This document shows, piece by piece, positions 26,548 through 35,479 of a DNA stretch of 64,000 nucleotides. The notes below the pieces were generated by a model. It made no database searches. It saw only the letters and a list, made by a program, of their open reading frames with translations, and had not been told where the DNA came from. The DNA comes from Rugamonas sp. A1-17 (GTDB taxonomy: Bacteria > Pseudomonadota > Gammaproteobacteria > Burkholderiales > Burkholderiaceae_D). The stretch is from assembly GCA_025548565.1 (NCBI GenBank), contig JAJLPB010000008.1, positions 124,001 through 188,000 of the forward strand. The letters run 5' to 3'. How positions within the stretch are numbered: position 1 is the first letter of the stretch; each line of letters opens with the position of its first letter. The position numbers and the translations under genes were made by a program.

Positions 26548-27252
26548 ATGGGACAAATTTATCTGGTGCGCCACGGGCAGGCCTCGTTCGGCAGCACCAA
26601 TTACGATCAGCTGTCGACGCTGGGATACGAGCAGGCGCGCTTGCTGGGGCAGTGGTATGCCAACAGCCGCCAGTCCTTCCAGCGCGTGGTGGTGGGCGGC
26701 ATGGCGCGCCATCGCCAGACCGCCGACAGCTGCCTGGCCGAGCTGCCCAAGGTGCAGTTGGCCGATACCGAATGGATCACCGATCCCGGCTTCGCCGAAT
26801 TCGATCATCACGAGGTGCTGCGCCGCCACTGCCCGGAGGCCAGCGACGCCGCCGCCTTCCAGCAACTGCTGGCGCAGCACGAGGAACCGCAGCGCGCATT
26901 GGAGCATCTGTTCCGCGCCGCCATGCAGCGCTGGATGAGCGGCTGGCACGATGATGAGTACACCGAGACCTGGCCCGAATTCCGCCGCCGCTGCGTGGCC
27001 GCGCTGGAGCGGCTCGACACCGACAGCAGCAAGCAGGCCGCCATCGTGTTCACCTCCGGCGGCGTGATCGCCACGCTGATGCAGCACCTGCTTGGCCTGC
27101 AGGACTACCAGGTGATGGAATTGAGCTGGACGCTGGCCAATTGCGGCGTCACCAAGCTGCTGCAGCGCCCCGGCCAGTTCACGCTCAGTTACCTCAACAA
27201 CTACTCGCACCTTGAATGGCTGGGACAACCCGGCGCCGTCACCTATCGATAA
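26548..27252 (+). CDS. Histidine phosphatase family protein
   Basis: A 234-residue phosphoglycerate-mutase-like protein. The catalytic RHG motif is in QIYLVRHGQASFG (H9), with GMARHRQTADSC for the second phosphate-binding arginine, the acidic F-x-E-F-D-H-H segment, and TSGGVIATLMQ near the end in place of the usual second catalytic-histidine segment. ATG 26548 puts the RHG motif at the usual position; GGAG lies 11 bases upstream. The physiological phosphoester is unknown. It is 10 bp upstream of the acyl-CoA dehydrogenase gene and likely co-transcribed. Confidence 0.85.
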   Translation: MGQIYLVRHGQASFGSTNYDQLSTLGYEQARLLGQWYANSRQSFQRVVVGGMARHRQTADSCLAELPKVQLADTEWITDPGFAEFDHHEVLRRHCPEASDAAAFQQLLAQHEEPQRALEHLFRAAMQRWMSGWHDDEYTETWPEFRRRCVAALERLDTDSSKQAAIVFTSGGVIATLMQHLLGLQDYQVMELSWTLANCGVTKLLQRPGQFTLSYLNNYSHLEWLGQPGAVTYR

Positions 27253-27262
27253 GGACAGCATC

Positions 27263-28495
<1,233 letters not shown>

Positions 28496-28519
28496 GGCAA
28501 TCCGTGCCCGGCTAGCGGG

Positions 28520-28541
28520 CTGTATGCACGTACAGTATAAT
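28520..28541 (+). promoter_or_regulatory. SOS (LexA) box abutting a consensus -10 box upstream of polB
   Basis: CTGTATGCACGTACAG at 28520-28535 fits the CTGT-N8-ACAG LexA box exactly and is almost fully palindromic. It is followed without a gap by TATAAT at 28536-28541. Bound LexA would therefore cover the promoter. The expected transcription start, about seven bases after the -10, coincides with the polB ATG at 28548. Confidence 0.88.
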
Positions 28542-28547
28542 TCTGGC

Positions 28548-30920
28548 ATGACGCATACCGCCCAACATGGCTTTATCCTGACCCGCCACTGGCGGGACGC
28601 GGCCAATGGGACGGAGATCGAGTTCTGGCTGGCGACCGACGACGGCCCGAAAAAGATCCGCCTGACCGCGCAGACTTCGGTGGCCTTCGCCGAGGCGAAG
28701 CAGCGCCCGGCCATCGAGGCGCTGCTGGACGCCCATGCCGGCATCGAACTGCGCGAGCTGGAACTGAAGACCTTCCAGCAGGAGCCGGTCGTTGGCGTCT
28801 ACGCTTCGCGCTACAAGCAGTTGACGGCGCTGGAGCGCACCTTGCGCGAACACGGCATCAAGATGTTCGAGGCCGACATCCGCCCGCCCGAGCGCTACCT
28901 GATGGAGCGCTTCATCACCGCCGCCGTGCAGTTCGAAGGCGGGAGCGCGGAAGGCGCCGCCGTCATCCACAACTGCAAGCTCAAACCCGCGCCCGAGTAC
29001 CGCCCCAAGCTGAAGATGGTGTCGCTCGATATCGAGACCAGCGCCTTCGAGGACTTGTATTCGATCGCGCTGGAAGGCTGCGGCCAGCGCCAGGTCTACA
29101 TGCTGGGCGAGCCGCAGGCATCGTCGCAGCAGATCGACTTCGACCTCGAATACTGCGCCACGCCGCGCCAGCTGATCGAAAAACTCAACGCCTGGTTCGC
29201 GCGCCACGATCCCGATGTGCTGGTCGGCTGGAACGTGGTGCAGTTCGACCTGCGCGTGCTGCAGAAGAACGCGGACAAGCACAAGATCCCGCTGGCGCTG
29301 GGCCGCGAGGGCAAGACGATCGAATGGCGCGAGCATCCGGGCAAGCAGGGCTACATGTTCGCGCCGGTGGTTGGCCGCATCGTCCTCGATGGCATCGATG
29401 CGCTCAAGGCGGCGTCGTGGACCTTCCCGTCCTTCAGCCTGGAGAACGTGTCGCAGTCCATGCTGGGCGAGGGCAAGGACATCGGCGACGTCTACGACAA
29501 GATGGCCGAAATCGAACGCCGCTTCCGCGAAGACAAGCCGGCGCTGGCGCACTACAACCTGAAGGACTGCGAGCTGGTCACGCGCATCTTCGACAAGGCC
29601 AACCTGCTGGCCTTCATGATCGAGCGCGCAACGGTGACGGGCTTGCAGGCCGACCATCTGGGCGGATCGATCGCCGCCTTCGGCCACCACTACCTGCCGC
29701 GCATGCACCGCGAAGGCTACGTCGCGCCCAGCGTCGGCGACATTTCCGGCGGCGCCTCGCCGGGCGGCTTTGTCATGGAGTCCAAGCCCGGCCTGTACGA
29801 CTCGGTCGTGGTGCTCGATTATAAAAGCCTGTACCCGTCGATCATCCGCACCTTCCTGGTCGATCCGGTCGGACTGATCGAAGGCGAAATCGCCGATGAC
29901 CAGGCGACGGTGGTGGAGGGCGTCAACGGCACCGTGTTCTCGCGCACCCGCCACTGCCTGCCGGAGATCACCACGCAAATCTGGAAGCAGCGCGACGCCG
30001 CCAAGCGCGCGAAGAACGAGCCGCTGTCGCAGGCGCTGAAGCTGTTGATGAATTCCTTCTGCGGCGTGCTCGGTGCGACCGAATGCCGTTTCTTCAATCC
30101 GCGCCTGGTCTCGTCGGTCACGCTGCGTGGCCACCAGATGATGAAGCAGACCCGCGAACTGGTGGAGGCGGAAGGCTACGACGTGATCTACGGCGACACC
30201 GATTCCATCTTCATCTGGCTGAAAAGGGAATACGAGAACGGCGAGGCGCTGGCCATCGGCGAAGGCCTGGCCGCGAGGATCAACCAGTGGTGGCGCACCA
30301 TGCTGATGGAAAAACACGGCCTGGAATGCCATCTCGAAATCGAATTCGACACGCACTACCAGAAGTTCTTCATGCCCACCATACGCGGCACGGACATGGG
30401 CAGCAAGAAGCGCTACGCCGGTCTGACCATCAACGCCAGGGGCGAGGAGGAGGTCATCTATCGCGGCCTGGAGGTGGCGCGCAGCGACTGGACGCCGTTG
30501 GCGCAGCAGTTCCAGCAGGGCCTTTTCAAGCGTATCTTCAAGGACGAACCATATCAGGAGTTCGTGCGCGACTATGCGCGCAAGACCCTGTCCGGCGACT
30601 ACGACGAGCTGCTGGTGTACCGCAAGCGCCTGCGCCACCGGCTGGACGAATACAAGGTCAACGTGCCGCCGCAAGTGCGCGCCGCGCGTCTGGCGGACGA
30701 GTACAATCAGGCGCACCGCCGCCCGCTGCGCTACCAGAACGGCGGCTGGATCAGCTACGTGATGACCACCAGCGGCCCCGAGCCGACCGAGGCGACGCGC
30801 TCGAATATCGACTACGAACACTACCTGACCAAGCAGCTGCAGCCGATCGCCGATTCGATCCTGCTGCCGATGCACGACAGTTTCACCAGCCTGACCACGG
30901 CGCAAGCCAGCCTTTTCTAA
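28548..30920 (+). CDS. polB: DNA polymerase II (family B)
   Basis: A 790-residue family B polymerase, close to the 783 residues of E. coli Pol II. The 3'-5' exonuclease motif KMVSLDIETSAFEDLYSI comes first, then the polymerase motifs LDYKSLYPSII (motif A), LMNSFCGVLGA (motif B) and YGDTDSIFIWL (motif C, two catalytic aspartates). It acts in translesion synthesis and restart of stalled forks. ATG 28548 has no ribosome site and lies where transcription should start. An in-frame ATG at 28524 falls inside the LexA box and is unlikely to be used. Confidence 0.93.
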   Translation: MTHTAQHGFILTRHWRDAANGTEIEFWLATDDGPKKIRLTAQTSVAFAEAKQRPAIEALLDAHAGIELRELELKTFQQEPVVGVYASRYKQLTALERTLREHGIKMFEADIRPPERYLMERFITAAVQFEGGSAEGAAVIHNCKLKPAPEYRPKLKMVSLDIETSAFEDLYSIALEGCGQRQVYMLGEPQASSQQIDFDLEYCATPRQLIEKLNAWFARHDPDVLVGWNVVQFDLRVLQKNADKHKIPLALGREGKTIEWREHPGKQGYMFAPVVGRIVLDGIDALKAASWTFPSFSLENVSQSMLGEGKDIGDVYDKMAEIERRFREDKPALAHYNLKDCELVTRIFDKANLLAFMIERATVTGLQADHLGGSIAAFGHHYLPRMHREGYVAPSVGDISGGASPGGFVMESKPGLYDSVVVLDYKSLYPSIIRTFLVDPVGLIEGEIADDQATVVEGVNGTVFSRTRHCLPEITTQIWKQRDAAKRAKNEPLSQALKLLMNSFCGVLGATECRFFNPRLVSSVTLRGHQMMKQTRELVEAEGYDVIYGDTDSIFIWLKREYENGEALAIGEGLAARINQWWRTMLMEKHGLECHLEIEFDTHYQKFFMPTIRGTDMGSKKRYAGLTINARGEEEVIYRGLEVARSDWTPLAQQFQQGLFKRIFKDEPYQEFVRDYARKTLSGDYDELLVYRKRLRHRLDEYKVNVPPQVRAARLADEYNQAHRRPLRYQNGGWISYVMTTSGPEPTEATRSNIDYEHYLTKQLQPIADSILLPMHDSFTSLTTAQASLF

Positions 30921-30931
30921 ACGGAGACAGC

Positions 30932-31729
30932 ATGAGCGAGTTCAAAAAACTGCACGACGGAAGCAAACTGCTACACCTGCCCAACGCCTGGGACGCCGGC
31001 AGCGCCAGGCTGTTCGAAAGCCTGGGCGCGCCGGCCATCGCCACCACCAGCGCCGGCGTGGCCTGGGCCGCCGGCTATGCCGACAGTAACAACATGCCGG
31101 TCGACGTGGCGGTCAATGTCGCCGCCAGCATCGCGCGCGTGCTGACGGTGCCGCTGTCGGTGGACTTTGAAAACGGTTATTCGGACGATGCCGACACGGT
31201 CGCGCAGAACGTGCTGCGCCTGATCGACGTCGGCGTGGCCGGCATCAACCTGGAGGACGGCGGCGGCACGCCGCAGCTGCTGGCCGGGAAGATCGCCGCC
31301 ATCAAGAAGCTGGCGGCGCGGTCGGGCAAGGACATCTTCATCAACACCCGCACCGACGTGTACCTGAGGGGGCAGGCGCCGGAGGGCGAACGCGTGGCCG
31401 AAGTGTTGAAGCGCGCGGCGCTCTACAAGGAAGCAGGCGCGGACAGCCTGTTCGTGCCGGGCATCTGCAAGGTCGATGAGATCAAGGCGGTGGTGGCCGG
31501 CGCCGGCTTGCCTGTCAACGTGATGGACTGGCCGGGTGTGCCGTCGGCCGATGAGTTGCACAAGCTGGGCGTGCGCCGCCTGAGCGCGGGTTCCGGCATT
31601 CCACAGGCCTTGTGGGCGGTCGCCGCCGACATGGGCAGGGACTTCCTGGCCACCGGCAGCGCCGGTCCGCTGATCGAAAAGGCCATGCCGTACGGCGAGC
31701 TGCAAAAGCTGTTTATCGGCGCGCGCTAG
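30932..31729 (+). CDS. Isocitrate lyase / PEP mutase family enzyme
   Basis: A 265-residue TIM-barrel protein of the PEP mutase/isocitrate lyase superfamily. It begins KLLHLPNAWDAGSARLFE, has the metal-binding SVDFENGYSDDADTVAQNV and GINLEDGGG, and INTRTDVYLRG. The catalytic KKCG loop of isocitrate lyase is absent, so a C-C or C-P lyase or mutase on a small 2-oxo acid is more likely. The substrate cannot be named. It starts 11 bp after polB with GGAGA upstream, so it may share SOS induction. Confidence 0.8.
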   Translation: MSEFKKLHDGSKLLHLPNAWDAGSARLFESLGAPAIATTSAGVAWAAGYADSNNMPVDVAVNVAASIARVLTVPLSVDFENGYSDDADTVAQNVLRLIDVGVAGINLEDGGGTPQLLAGKIAAIKKLAARSGKDIFINTRTDVYLRGQAPEGERVAEVLKRAALYKEAGADSLFVPGICKVDEIKAVVAGAGLPVNVMDWPGVPSADELHKLGVRRLSAGSGIPQALWAVAADMGRDFLATGSAGPLIEKAMPYGELQKLFIGAR

Positions 31730-31749
31730 CGCCGCCGGCTGTAGCAAAA

Positions 31750-31800
31750 AACAAACATTTTTCCGCCGCCAGCGATGCGCGCAAACGGCGGTGTTTGTTC
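31750..31800 (+). terminator. Two-part hairpin after the PEP-mutase-family gene
   Basis: Outer arms AACAAACA (31750-31757) and TGTTTGTT (31792-31799) and inner arms CCGCCG (31763-31768) and CGGCGG (31786-31791) are complementary, with a five-T bulge between on the left. The element lies 20 bp after the stop and probably ends the polB transcript. The downstream side is only moderately T-rich. Confidence 0.45.
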
Positions 31801-32092
31801 TTGTCCGCCCGGCCAAATTTGTTTGACGTTTAAATTATTTCCTCATAGGAGAGCGCTGACTTTTCGCGCGCTGTTTAACTCTCGGTTACAACTTTCCAAT
31901 AGGAATTCGGCCTGATCGTTGAGAAACTTGGTTACATTTTCCTTACAATTTTGTAATGAGTTGTCTTTGACATACAGGTTCGCCGCTCACAGAATCGGCC
32001 TCACACCGGCTTGGCAGCGTGCTACAGCGCGCGGCCTGAACGGCGGTGTGGTGTTAGCGGTATCCCTCTAACCTGTGTGAAAAGGAAAACCT
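31801..32092 (+). promoter_or_regulatory. Leader and candidate promoter of the PEP-CTERM gene
   Basis: The gene-free stretch 31730-32092 is AT-rich in its middle part and contains no convincing small frame. A candidate sigma70 promoter is TTGACA (31967-31972) with CAGAAT (31990-31995) at 17-bp spacing. Downstream, CACACCG (32002-32008) can pair with CGGTGTG (32044-32050) around a long GC-rich loop, so the mRNA leader may be structured. No -24/-12 promoter match was found here. Confidence 0.4.
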
Positions 32093-32842
32093 ATGACTTT
32101 GAATAAAGCAATGATGGCGGTCGTGTTGTCCCTGGCCGGCGGTGCGGCGATGGCCGCGCCGCATTCCGCGACGGTCGATTTCTCCAAGGGGGAGGAAGGC
32201 TGGTGGGGCATGCAGCCCATCGATGGTAACGGCGGCTCCGGCATCGATACCAGCATGGGCCACAGCGCGCCGGCCCTGCGCACCGTGATCGAGAACTTCG
32301 GCGTGACCTGGGGGACCAGCAACAACCAGGCTTTTCTCGGCGACTACACCCAGTCGCAAAGCGTGACGCTCGGCCTGGACATATCGGCGCAGCAGATCTA
32401 CTTCTTCAACCGCGAGGTGTCGCGCAATGTGATCGTCGAGCTGCGCGACTACGACAACAAGCCTGCCGACTTGCCGTACACCAGCGTGTTCTACAATCTC
32501 GGCAGCATTGACTCGACCAAGGGCTGGCAGCATTTGTCGGTGACTATCGGCGATACGAAATCGACGCTGTTGCCTGCCGGCTGGGGCGGCTACGGCGGCC
32601 CCGATGCGCAAGGGCCGACGCTGCCAGCTGGCCGTACCTTCGCCAGCGTGTTGGCCAGTGTCGATGAGGTCGTGTTCACGACCTTGCAGCCCGGTTTTGT
32701 CTACGGCTACACCAACTTCGACGTCGCGATCGATAACGTCTCGATCACCGCCGTGCCCGAACCATCGACCTACGGCATGCTGATCGGCGGCATGGGACTG
32801 GTAGGCTGGATGGCGCGCCGCAAAGCGCGGCCGATGGCATAA
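32093..32842 (+). CDS. PEP-CTERM sorting domain protein
   Basis: A 249-residue exported protein. A signal peptide (MMAVVLSLAGGAAMAAP, to ~22) is followed by a beta-rich body of unknown function. The tail is a PEP-CTERM tripartite signal: VPEPSTYGML, a hydrophobic helix (IGGMGLVGWMA) and basic RRKAR. Such tails are cut by exosortase EpsH, encoded elsewhere. The protein is expected at the cell surface or in exopolysaccharide. GAAAAGGAAA precedes the ATG. Confidence 0.9.
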   Translation: MTLNKAMMAVVLSLAGGAAMAAPHSATVDFSKGEEGWWGMQPIDGNGGSGIDTSMGHSAPALRTVIENFGVTWGTSNNQAFLGDYTQSQSVTLGLDISAQQIYFFNREVSRNVIVELRDYDNKPADLPYTSVFYNLGSIDSTKGWQHLSVTIGDTKSTLLPAGWGGYGGPDAQGPTLPAGRTFASVLASVDEVVFTTLQPGFVYGYTNFDVAIDNVSITAVPEPSTYGMLIGGMGLVGWMARRKARPMA

Positions 32843-33047
32843 GCCTGCCGGATGACATCGGAGAGTGGGGCCCCGCCCTCCGATCGATTTGCGCCTCGTC
32901 CAGGGCAGGTTGGCCTGCGGGGACAGCTCCGAGTACTCCTTCAGCAGCGCGGCGTATTCCCGCACGCCGGTCGTGGCCGGCCAGTGCCACGAAGTCCAGT
33001 TCGCCCGCCGCGTCCGGCTTGGCGCGCGCGTCCGCGCCGCCAGCCTC

Positions 33048-33093
33048 GACTGCCAAATTGGCAGTCTGGCAGTGTCACATACCTGACTGGCAG
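33048..33093 (+). promoter_or_regulatory. Candidate upstream activator site (19-bp dyad plus half-sites)
   Basis: GACTGCCAAATTGGCAGTC at 33048-33066 is a perfect 9+1+9 dyad. The half-site CTGGCAG repeats at 33066-33072 and 33087-33093. The dyad centre is about 119 bp before the transcription start predicted for the -24/-12 promoter at 33150, the usual distance for a sigma54 enhancer-binding protein. The rest of 32843-33205 holds no frame with recognisable protein character. Confidence 0.6.
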
Positions 33094-33149
33094 GCAGCCG
33101 CCTCCGCATAAGTCCTTGTTTTGAATCAATTCCCATTGTCACTTTCATT

Positions 33150-33164
33150 TGGCACAGAACGTGC
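33150..33164 (+). promoter_or_regulatory. Predicted sigma54 (-24/-12) promoter
   Basis: TGGCAC (33150-33155), five bases, then GTGC (33161-33164) match the TGGCAC-N5-TTGC pattern, with the invariant GG and GC in the correct register. The predicted transcription start is near 33176, giving a ~30-nt leader to the DUF2892 gene with AAGGAG at 33193-33198. Confidence 0.65.
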
Positions 33165-33205
33165 GTGAGAAGAAGGAACAAATTCATCGAACAAGGAGCG
33201 ACAAC

Positions 33206-33397
33206 ATGAGTGCCAACGTAGGGAAAATAGACCGCGCCATCCGCATCGTCTGCGGGCTGGGCTTGGTGGGAGGAGCGCTGTCGGGCGTCATCGGCGCCTG
33301 GGGCTGGCTGGGCTTGGTCCCGCTGGCGACCGGCCTGTTCGGGTTCTGTCCCGCGTACCTGCCATTCGGCATCAACACCTGTTCGCTGAAGAAATAA
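33206..33397 (+). CDS. Small DUF2892 (YgaP-like) membrane protein
   Basis: A 63-residue protein with two hydrophobic segments (IRIVCGLGLVGGALSGVIGA and WLGLVPLATGLFGFC). It ends in the family signature FCPAYLPFGINTCS, with two cysteines. The N-terminal NVGKIDRAIRI is typical. The function is unknown; relatives are often fused to rhodanese domains, which hints at sulfur or redox chemistry. It is probably co-transcribed with the AhpD-like gene 13 bp downstream. Confidence 0.85.
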   Translation: MSANVGKIDRAIRIVCGLGLVGGALSGVIGAWGWLGLVPLATGLFGFCPAYLPFGINTCSLKK

Positions 33398-33410
33398 AGG
33401 GGAAATTCGC

Positions 33411-33767
33411 ATGACCATCGATACCAACGGATACCGCGCGCTGACCAGTTCCATCTCGCAGCAGTTGGCGACCTTGCGCGCGGACATACCGGACGTAATG
33501 AAAGGCTTTGGCGACCTGGCCCGCGCGGCGACCCGCGACGGCGCGCTGGACAAGAAAACCAAGGAGCTGATCGCGCTGGCCCTGGGCGTGGCCGCCCGCT
33601 GCGATGCCTGCATCGGCTTCCATGTGCAGGCATTGATCAAGCTGGGCGTCACCAAGGCCGAGCTGGAAGAGACGCTGGGCATGGCGATCTACATGGGCGG
33701 CGGCCCGTCCGCCATGTACGCGGCCAATGCGCTGGCCGCCTACGAGGAGTTTTCCGCCGCGTCCTGA
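33411..33767 (+). CDS. AhpD-like / carboxymuconolactone decarboxylase family protein
   Basis: A 118-residue all-helical protein with the redox motif C64-x-x-C67-x-x-x-H71 (ARCDACIGFH), characteristic of AhpD-type peroxidase partners, and EETLGMAIYMGGGPSAMYA. It may reduce peroxides or reactive nitrogen species together with an unknown partner. With the DUF2892 gene it forms a short two-gene unit under the predicted sigma54 promoter. Confidence 0.88.
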   Translation: MTIDTNGYRALTSSISQQLATLRADIPDVMKGFGDLARAATRDGALDKKTKELIALALGVAARCDACIGFHVQALIKLGVTKAELEETLGMAIYMGGGPSAMYAANALAAYEEFSAAS

Positions 33768-33798
33768 CTGGCGGCGCGCGGCGCGTGGTGGAGTCTGG

Positions 33799-35091
33799 TC
33801 AGTCCAGCGTCCACACATAGGTCAGGTTGGTCCAGGCAGCCTCGGTCAGGACATCGCCGTTGGCCGTCTTGAACTTGCACTGAGACAGCGCCTTGCGCGC
33901 AGTCTTGTCCAGCTCGTGCGAGCCGCTCGACTTCTGCAGCTTCGATTCGATGACACGGCCATCGGTTCCCACCAACAGCGCCAGCTGTACGGAGCCGCTC
34001 TCGCCGCGCCGATAGGCACCGGGCGGATACTCCGGCGGCGCGCAGTTGCGCGAGTCCATCACCACGGCGGGACGCGCCGCCTGGCCGGCGCTGGCCGTGC
34101 TGGCGGCGACCGGCGCGCTCGCCCGGCTCGCTTCGGCCACGGTCCTGGTCTCGCTGCGCGCGGGCTCGGGCGCGGCTGCGCGCTCCGGCTCATCTTTCGG
34201 ACGGATGTTTTCAGCCGCAGGGACGGGTTTGGCGGCCTGCGCGACGGGCGCGGGCGCGGGACTCGCCTTTGCCACCTCGGCTGGCTTGGCGGCCGGCGGA
34301 GCTTGCCTGGCGCTGGATGGCGCCGGCGGCAGGTCCAGCTTGTGCAGGCCCAGACCCATGTTTTTCAACATGGCCGTCAGGCGCTCGAACTCCGAGGCCT
34401 TGACGGTGGCGCTGGGCGCTGCCGGCGCTTTCTGGACAGCGGCGGGCTTGGACACCTCTGCGGCGACCGCGTCCTTGCCCGACGGTTTCTGGACCTGGTT
34501 GGCCTCGGATGGCTTGGCGCCGGCGGCCTCGTCCGTCGAGGTGACGGCCGTTCCAGGGGCGTACATGGCCGCCTGTTCAAGGCGCATCATTGCCTGGTTG
34601 TCTTTCCACAGGAACCACAGGATCGGCAACGCCACGACCGTCACCAGGGCTAACAACAGGCCGGCCACGCGTGCCTCCCGTCCCGTGGCGAAGTTGCCCA
34701 GCTGTTGGCGCAGGGTCTCCGTTTTGTCGCTGGCTTTACCCGCCGGCATTTCCGATCCCGGACGCCAGCCCCGTCCCGATTGTTCCGGAGTAAAGGACTC
34801 GTAGCGGGTGGGGGCGCTGTCGTCGTCGACGGAGGTCTGAAATGCGTAGTCCGGCATCCGGATGCGCTGCTCGTGCTGGATCTTCAGGTCGTACAGTTCC
34901 CGCTGTTCCGCGTCGGACAACACGCTGTAGGCGGCGTTCAGCCGCGCCATCATCCGCGCGGCTTCATGGTTTCCGCTGTTCTTATCCGGATGGTGCTTCT
35001 GCGATAGCGAACGATAGGCTGCGCGGATCACCTCGGGGGGAGCGTCGCGCGTGACATTCAGACTTTCGTAATGGCTATGGAATTTTGTCAT
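33799..35091 (-). CDS. J-domain / transmembrane / TonB C-terminal fusion protein
   Basis: A 430-residue protein with an unusual order of parts. Residues ~1-70 are a DnaJ domain with intact HPD (34-36, in QKHHPDKNSG). A single membrane helix lies at ~142-162 (VAGLLLALVTVVALPILWFL). A long Ala/Pro/Lys-rich periplasmic stretch runs ~185-345. Residues ~355-430 form a TonB_C domain (YPPGAYRRGESGSVQLALLV, KSSGSHELDKTARKAL). The J domain would face the cytoplasm and the TonB end the periplasm. A GTG at 35103 is an alternative start. It diverges from a TonB-dependent receptor gene, its possible partner. No ExbB or ExbD gene is nearby. Confidence 0.88.
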   Translation of the reverse strand: MTKFHSHYESLNVTRDAPPEVIRAAYRSLSQKHHPDKNSGNHEAARMMARLNAAYSVLSDAEQRELYDLKIQHEQRIRMPDYAFQTSVDDDSAPTRYESFTPEQSGRGWRPGSEMPAGKASDKTETLRQQLGNFATGREARVAGLLLALVTVVALPILWFLWKDNQAMMRLEQAAMYAPGTAVTSTDEAAGAKPSEANQVQKPSGKDAVAAEVSKPAAVQKAPAAPSATVKASEFERLTAMLKNMGLGLHKLDLPPAPSSARQAPPAAKPAEVAKASPAPAPVAQAAKPVPAAENIRPKDEPERAAAPEPARSETRTVAEASRASAPVAASTASAGQAARPAVVMDSRNCAPPEYPPGAYRRGESGSVQLALLVGTDGRVIESKLQKSSGSHELDKTARKALSQCKFKTANGDVLTEAAWTNLTYVWTLD

Positions 35092-35479
35092 GGTTTCTGG
35101 CACCCCGAACGGCTAAGAACTTGCAATTTTGTTCAGCAACGCAAGATACTATATTGAAATCAAGGTTTGGGCTGCGGTTCTGTGCTGCAGTTTCAGGGAA
35201 ATGACTTAAATACAACAGTTGCGGAAAATACACACCCGCCAGCAGGCCGCCGGCCGGCCTCACCTCCGTTTCGTAAACAACGCTAAACATCATGCCAACT
35301 TTGAAAGTTTGTAGAGCCGCAGTGGCTTCTTCTGTATAAACCTTTCTCGTTGGAATGCGATATCCATCGACATACAACCGGTAATCCCGCCGTTTAGGAA
35401 ATTCCAGTTCCACCGGCGATGGCGCTCTGCGACCAACACATAATAAAGCCCAACATCGGGCACTACCTGGAGATAGCAC
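35092..35479. other. Gene-free divergent region between the J-TonB gene and the TonB receptor gene
   Basis: 388 bp of lower GC than the flanks. On the minus strand TATAGT (complement of 35148-35153) could be a -10 for the J-TonB gene. On the plus strand TATAAA (35335-35340) could serve the receptor gene. Neither has a good -35. AATAAAGCC..CCTGGAGATAGCAC precedes the receptor ATG and supplies its GGAG ribosome site. A 134-codon minus-strand open frame exists here but shows no recognisable protein features. Confidence 0.5.

Noticed and set aside
28524..28547. Use of ATG 28524 as the polB start
   Set aside because: It lies inside the LexA box upstream of the -10 element, so it would not be transcribed from the evident promoter.
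31990..32060. A sigma54 promoter for the PEP-CTERM gene, as reported for some exosortase-linked genes
   Set aside because: TTGGCAGCGTGC near 32011 has a GG but no GC in the required 12-base register.
32745..33056. A 103-codon minus-strand frame between the PEP-CTERM gene and the DUF2892 gene
   Set aside because: It overlaps the end of the PEP-CTERM gene, shows no family features, and alternative frames look equally plausible. A degraded gene fragment cannot be proved.
35075..35479. A 134-codon minus-strand frame in the gap upstream of the TonB receptor
   Set aside because: It overlaps the start of the J-TonB gene in another frame, has no ribosome site or recognisable motif, and lies in promoter-like, lower-GC sequence.
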